DNA from: Beroe ovata
Lineage: Eukaryota > Ctenophora > Nuda > Beroida > Beroidae
NCBI GenBank assembly: GCA_946803715.1
Contig: CAMPET010000608.1
Location: forward strand, 2,787 to 13,421
Length of the DNA: 10,635 nt
Direction of reading: 5' to 3'
The notes beneath the pieces are model-generated. The model saw nothing but the letters and a program-made list of their open reading frames with translations, searched no databases and had not been told where the DNA came from. Shown one piece after another: positions 7,502-10,635 of the stretch. The translations under genes were made by a program, and so were the position numbers. Every line of letters starts with the position of its first letter. The first letter of the stretch is position 1.

Positions 7502-10500
7502 AAGGGTAAGAGCGCGGGGACTGCCAAAGTTCGGAGTTTGAAGAACAGGGGATACGATCACGGAGTATCGGACAGAGCTCTGAGAAACAAAACTCTCGCA
7601 GCCCATCTGCAAGACGTGAGTTAACCCGCATCTCTCAACTGTTTTCCATGATCGAGATATCAGCGTAATCTTCGTCGGCAAGTTCCACGGTTGTTGTAGG
7701 ATCATCTTGCGTAGTATGAGGTGTCTCCAGATTTGAGTACACTTCATCATGATCATGATATTCGTTTGAAGTGGGTTTTGAGTGAGCGAGGTCAGAATAA
7801 GTGTTTTCTAAGTCAATAGCCTCGGATATGTCCACTTGTCCAGAATACAATTCCTCATCACTCACAGTCACACATTTCTTCTTGTTCAAATCTCTCGTTT
7901 TTGTGGTTGACAAATGGTTGTACACAGAATCGTCATCTTCTCCAACAACGTCTTCTTCAACACGACCCAATGTTGCGTAAGTCATGTTTCCATGTGAACC
8001 ACTCTCCACAGTGGTCGTCAATTTTGTGGTTTTGTTTAGAGTGGTTGACAAATGGTTGTAATCAGATTCATTTCCATCCTCAACACGACCCAGTGTAGCG
8101 TAAGTCATGTCCTCATGATCGATAACAACTGAAGTTGCCTGGCCGAATGACTTTTCAACTGACCCACTCTCCACTGTGGTCAATTTTATGGTTGACAAAT
8201 GGTTGTACACAGAATCACCATCTTCCTGACCAACAGCGTGGCCCAACGTGGCGTACGTTGAGTTCCCATCGTTACACACTGTATCACATGACTCAAGCTT
8301 GCTCGTGATTGGTTGAATATCTTCTTCAATCACCGCACCCGTTGGCTTACCCCCGCCAATGCCCGTATACAGCGATTCCTCTTGTTGCACCGCTGGTAAA
8401 CCACCCATGACATGTTCCATAACAGCGAGTGTACTGTTCCCCCGATTCCTCATTCTCTTCCTCGTGTATAGAGTGCACGTAACCACGGCAACGACCGCAA
8501 CCACCACACCCACAACTTCTCCTACTATGGCGAGAGAAGACACACCCGAAGACGGGCGAACACACCTCGCGCCCTGCGCGCCATTCCGACAGACACGTGC
8601 CCCGGACACTTTATCACACGTGTAGTATCGTGATGGGGTACACGATACGGAGCAATTCATGCCGTAATACCCCTCTGAACACGTGTCACACTCGAACCCA
8701 CTCCATCCGACCTCACATATCTTCTCGCCGTGATCATTGCACGTGTATCGGCCCTGTACAGATTCACACCGCACGTCACAGATCCACAGAGGGTAGTAAT
8801 TGGGGGCACAGGAGTCGCAATTAGCACCGGTCCATCCAGTTTTACAGTCATTACAGTGCTCCCCGACTTTGTTTTCATTCCGGCACAACTGTCTCCCAGT
8901 TTCACCATCGCACGTGTAAATGAGCGTCGGTTTACAATACTCTGAGCACGTGTGAGTGTAGAAGTGCGCGGCGCACTGGTTACAGCCCAGACCAATGAAA
9001 TTGCTCGCACACTCTATGATTCGATAGCGCATGACTAGATACGCAACGTCAGTTTCAATTGTGTGATTCAACTTCTCTCTAGACGTACGTCCAGTGTTTT
9101 CCACTATGTTCTCGTATGGTATAGTCAGCTGAACATCATGCAGTACTTCTGTTGCACCGTTCACACCCCAATTCAGTATTTGAAGTTTTAATGTCACTGT
9201 TGTATTGGTCGGCAACCTAAATATGAACGGAGACTCAATTCCATCTATCCTTCGCAAATCAAATCGACCATCATTTAGCTCATCTTGTCTACTTGTTTCC
9301 GTCCTGTTAAACAGTGTGTTGTCGCCCGAGTCGAATATACGTATGTTAGCGAGAGATATGTCACACCCCGACTGCGGTGTGCTGCACGCTGTGTCCTTGA
9401 ACCAGTTAATCTTGAGATCTGCCTGACCCTCGGCTTTCGTCTGGCAAACCTGGGCAACAGCGTGAGGTGGTTACCTGAATTCGGTTCGGTACGAAATGAA
9501 TATAGGATTATGTGTCATGTTGGGGATTGTAACACCCCCATGTGACTGAGAAATGTTTAGGAAATTGGGTCGTTCAAACTATATATAGGTATCTGATATC
9601 TTTAGATTTCCACTTCAAACTAATTCAAATTTCGGTAGCTATCTTCTTCAAACTAGGTAGTACTAGTAGGTACCTATTGATAGTTAAAAGTTACTGCACT
9701 ATAGGAAAACTATAGTTAGCCCAGTTACGCGTATGTGTACACATACCGGTTAGCTAAACTTTGTGTAGGAAGCACTCGCTTTAACTCACCGTTGCAATCA
9801 TAATCACCCACCACAACATTTCAGTCACAAGTCACTACTACGGTAAAATATGATAAGTTAATGCTCGAGAGATCAGGTCAGCACATAATAATGATATGTC
9901 GGGAAACTTGACGGATAGTACCAATACGATATATATTATGGTGGTGGAAAACGTACGCCGTACGGATTAGCACTGCTGGAAGTGAAAATCGTGGAAATCT
10001 TGAGTTGAGCATGTGTATTGTGTATCAATAATCAGGGTAACACCGAAGCATCCGAATGTATATCAGATATTCAGACGTAGATGATCCAACACCTTCTAGA
10101 TAACTCCTTCTGAGTAATAAATAACACCTATATGACACCTTCTAAATTACACATCTTAATTTTATTTAGTTACAACCATTTCTCTCAATAACTATGATCA
10201 TTATCAGGTCTATCTGCGACATTTCGAGCTAATCAAAGAGCAGAAGTGGAATGTGCTTCTCGATCACATGGCTGAGAAGAAGGTCTCTGAGCTGATGACG
10301 TCATGCAGGAATGAGGAACCAGACCTTATCAGGGCGTGGTTCGATGTAAAGTTCCTGGAGAACATCAAGAAACCGAAGATTTTGTCTCACATGGAATTGC
10401 CTCTCGGGGAACAAAAGTTTATTCAGGTATTAACACGTTGACAGTGTGACACGTTCCTTCGTAAAACCGCACGACGTAACACCGATACGAACAAACACAC

Positions 10501-10635
10501 CGACAAATTTCTTGTTTGCCTGTATGTGTGTGTTTGTGTTTGTGACACAGACAAACACACACACAGTGTTACTCAAGCACACTGATCTCAGGTTTTAGTA
10601 AAGTTCAGTGTCCGAGTGGAGTGTCTCCACCTAGT
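7502..10635 (+). CDS. Probable mL45 / Tim44-like mitochondrial protein (partial, 5' frame problem)
   Basis: Three coding blocks fit together in phase 0: 7502-7615 ending in donor GAC|GTGAGT, 10208-10426 after acceptor TATCAG and ending CAG|GTATTA, and a tentative 10592-10635 after acceptor ATCTCAG that runs off the edge. The product contains KVRSLKNRGYDHGVSD, then LAAHLQDVYLRHFELIKEQK, then LLDHMAEKKVSELM, then IRAWFDVKFLENI and a strand EQKFIQVLVKFSVRVE. The order (basic RxxKxxYD, helices, W-F-V strand, then Q-V-V-F strand) resembles the Tim44-like fold of MRPL45 (mL45), which anchors the mitoribosome to the inner membrane. This is a memory-based match, so TIMM44-type relatives remain possible. 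No ATG is in frame at the 5' end: ATG 7498 is one base out of register across a GGG run. The intervening intron (7616-10207) holds another gene on the opposite strand. Confidence 0.55.
7635..9819 (-). CDS. Notch-ligand-like (MNNL/DSL) membrane protein with tandem ITAM/ITIM-like tail
   Basis: Two exons (9819-9790 and 9449-7635) flank a 340-base GT-AG intron in phase 0, giving 614 residues. Exon 1 supplies MLWWVIMIAT, and with the start of exon 2 it makes a signal peptide. Residues 20-150 resemble the MNNL region of Delta/Jagged (FIFRLPTNTTVTLKLQILNW, then MRYRIIEC entering the DSL). Three cysteine-rich modules follow at about 178-221, 224-264 and 267-306. They carry DSL marks (YYGMNCS, YTCD, GWTGANC, GWSGFEC); the last lacks GWxG. 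A membrane helix lies at about 315-338, includes Glu321, and is followed by RKRMRNR. The 275-residue acidic tail carries YTGI 371, three YATL/YNHL pairs (409/425, 460/474, 501/520), YSDL 561, YSNL 581 and YADI 605. It is likely a surface ligand or receptor signalling through SH2 proteins. Sequon-type NxS/T sites occur in the ectodomain. The extracellular assignment is firm; the exact partner is unknown. Confidence 0.85.
7893..8261 (-). repeat. Coding repeat: three YATL...YNHL units in the tail of the DSL-type gene
   Basis: The DNA repeats visibly as well as the protein: ggttgacaaatggttgta is found at 7905-7922, 8043-8060 and 8190-8207, and cccaa/cccag-tgt(t/a)gcgtaagtca in two copies near 7967 and 8089. 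Units are about 40-50 codons and encode TYATLGxV, an acidic spacer, YNHLST and a Thr/Ser-rich linker with TVESGS. Near-identity of the YNHLST and TVESGS DNA suggests recent duplication or gene conversion. Confidence 0.85.
9450..9789 (-). other. Single intron of the DSL-type gene
   Basis: On the minus strand the donor is ACG|GTGAGT and the acceptor TTGCCCAG|GTT. It separates the signal-peptide exon from one long exon with everything else. The sequence is AT-rich with short repeats (ctatag, tagtactagtagg); I see no coding potential. Confidence 0.65.
9820..10207 (-). promoter_or_regulatory. Upstream region of the DSL-type gene, also intron of the mL45-like gene
   Basis: No coding frame is apparent. 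A TATA-like run (tatatat, 9929-9937) lies about 110 bases upstream of the ATG on the minus strand. A small CGTACG-containing inverted repeat (acgtacgccgtacgg) lies near 9950-9965. Both are candidate regulatory sites by position only. Confidence 0.3.
10427..10591 (+). other. Probable intron of the mL45-like gene with a TG/CA palindrome
   Basis: The stretch after donor CAG|GTATTA has no open frame in register. At 10524-10566 a TGTGTGTTTGT run is followed by its complement ACAAACACACA, able to form a hairpin of about 11-13 pairs. A plausible acceptor (CTGATCTCAG) ends at 10591. Confidence 0.45.

Larger units (their letters stand above)
7616..10207 (+). other. Large intron of the mL45-like gene containing a nested antisense gene
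   Basis: Exon 7502-7615 ends with a good donor (GTGAGT) and the exon at 10208 begins after TTATCAG, both in phase 0. The 2,592-base interval is by far the longest intron in the window and encloses the complete DSL-type gene on the minus strand (9819-7635). Confidence 0.55.

Noticed and set aside
8359-8824. Plus-strand open frames opposite the DSL-type gene
   Set aside because: They are Thr/Arg-rich mirror translations of the membrane helix and cysteine modules on the true strand.
7635-9257. Starting the DSL-type protein at the internal TTG (9257)
   Set aside because: The frame stays open upstream to an acceptor at 9450-9451, adding the expected MNNL-type sequence, and joins in phase 0 to a signal-peptide exon with a good donor.

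Overview
The window reads as nuclear DNA from an early-branching animal. A demosponge or a similarly compact metazoan genome is my best guess, but this is inference. The reasons are spliced genes with GT-AG introns of about 60-700 bp packed a few hundred bases apart, and a Notch-ligand-type ectodomain (MNNL plus DSL), an architecture known from animals. No prokaryotic operon signals, rRNA, tRNA, CRISPR array or complete autonomous transposon was recognised.

Layout, left to right. (1) 107-375 (+): last coding exon of an unrecognised gene. (2) 907-4732 (+): a ten-exon gene for a 471-residue patatin-like phospholipase of the PNPLA8 / iPLA2-gamma type, with catalytic GTSTG and DGA motifs; its introns carry a foldback element and several tandem repeats. 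(3) 5098-6132 (+): a three-exon gene for mitochondrial ribosomal protein uL10m (MRPL10). (4) 6335-7446 (+): a six-exon gene for a protein of about 230 residues with a mitochondrial-style presequence and no family I recognise. (5) 7502 to beyond the right edge (+): exons of a probable mL45 / Tim44-like protein (MRPL45-like), whose 5' end looks frameshifted relative to the nearest ATG. (6) 9819-7635 (-): a two-exon gene lying wholly inside a 2.6 kb intron of (5). It encodes a 614-residue single-pass membrane protein.

Genes 2 to 5 lie on the same strand and all point to the mitochondrion: a lipase, two ribosomal proteins and an unknown protein with a presequence. The stand-out is gene 6. Its ectodomain resembles Delta/Jagged ligands (MNNL-like region, then three cysteine-rich DSL-like modules). 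Its cytoplasmic tail holds about a dozen tyrosines, most in YxxL/I motifs, including three repeated YATL...YNHL pairs that look like ITAMs/ITIMs of immune receptors. A Notch-ligand ectodomain joined to an immunoreceptor-type phosphotyrosine tail is an architecture I do not know from described Notch ligands. It is the best candidate here for an undescribed signalling system.

Exon borders were placed by hand from splice consensus, frame continuity and family similarity remembered from homologues. No alignment or database search was run.
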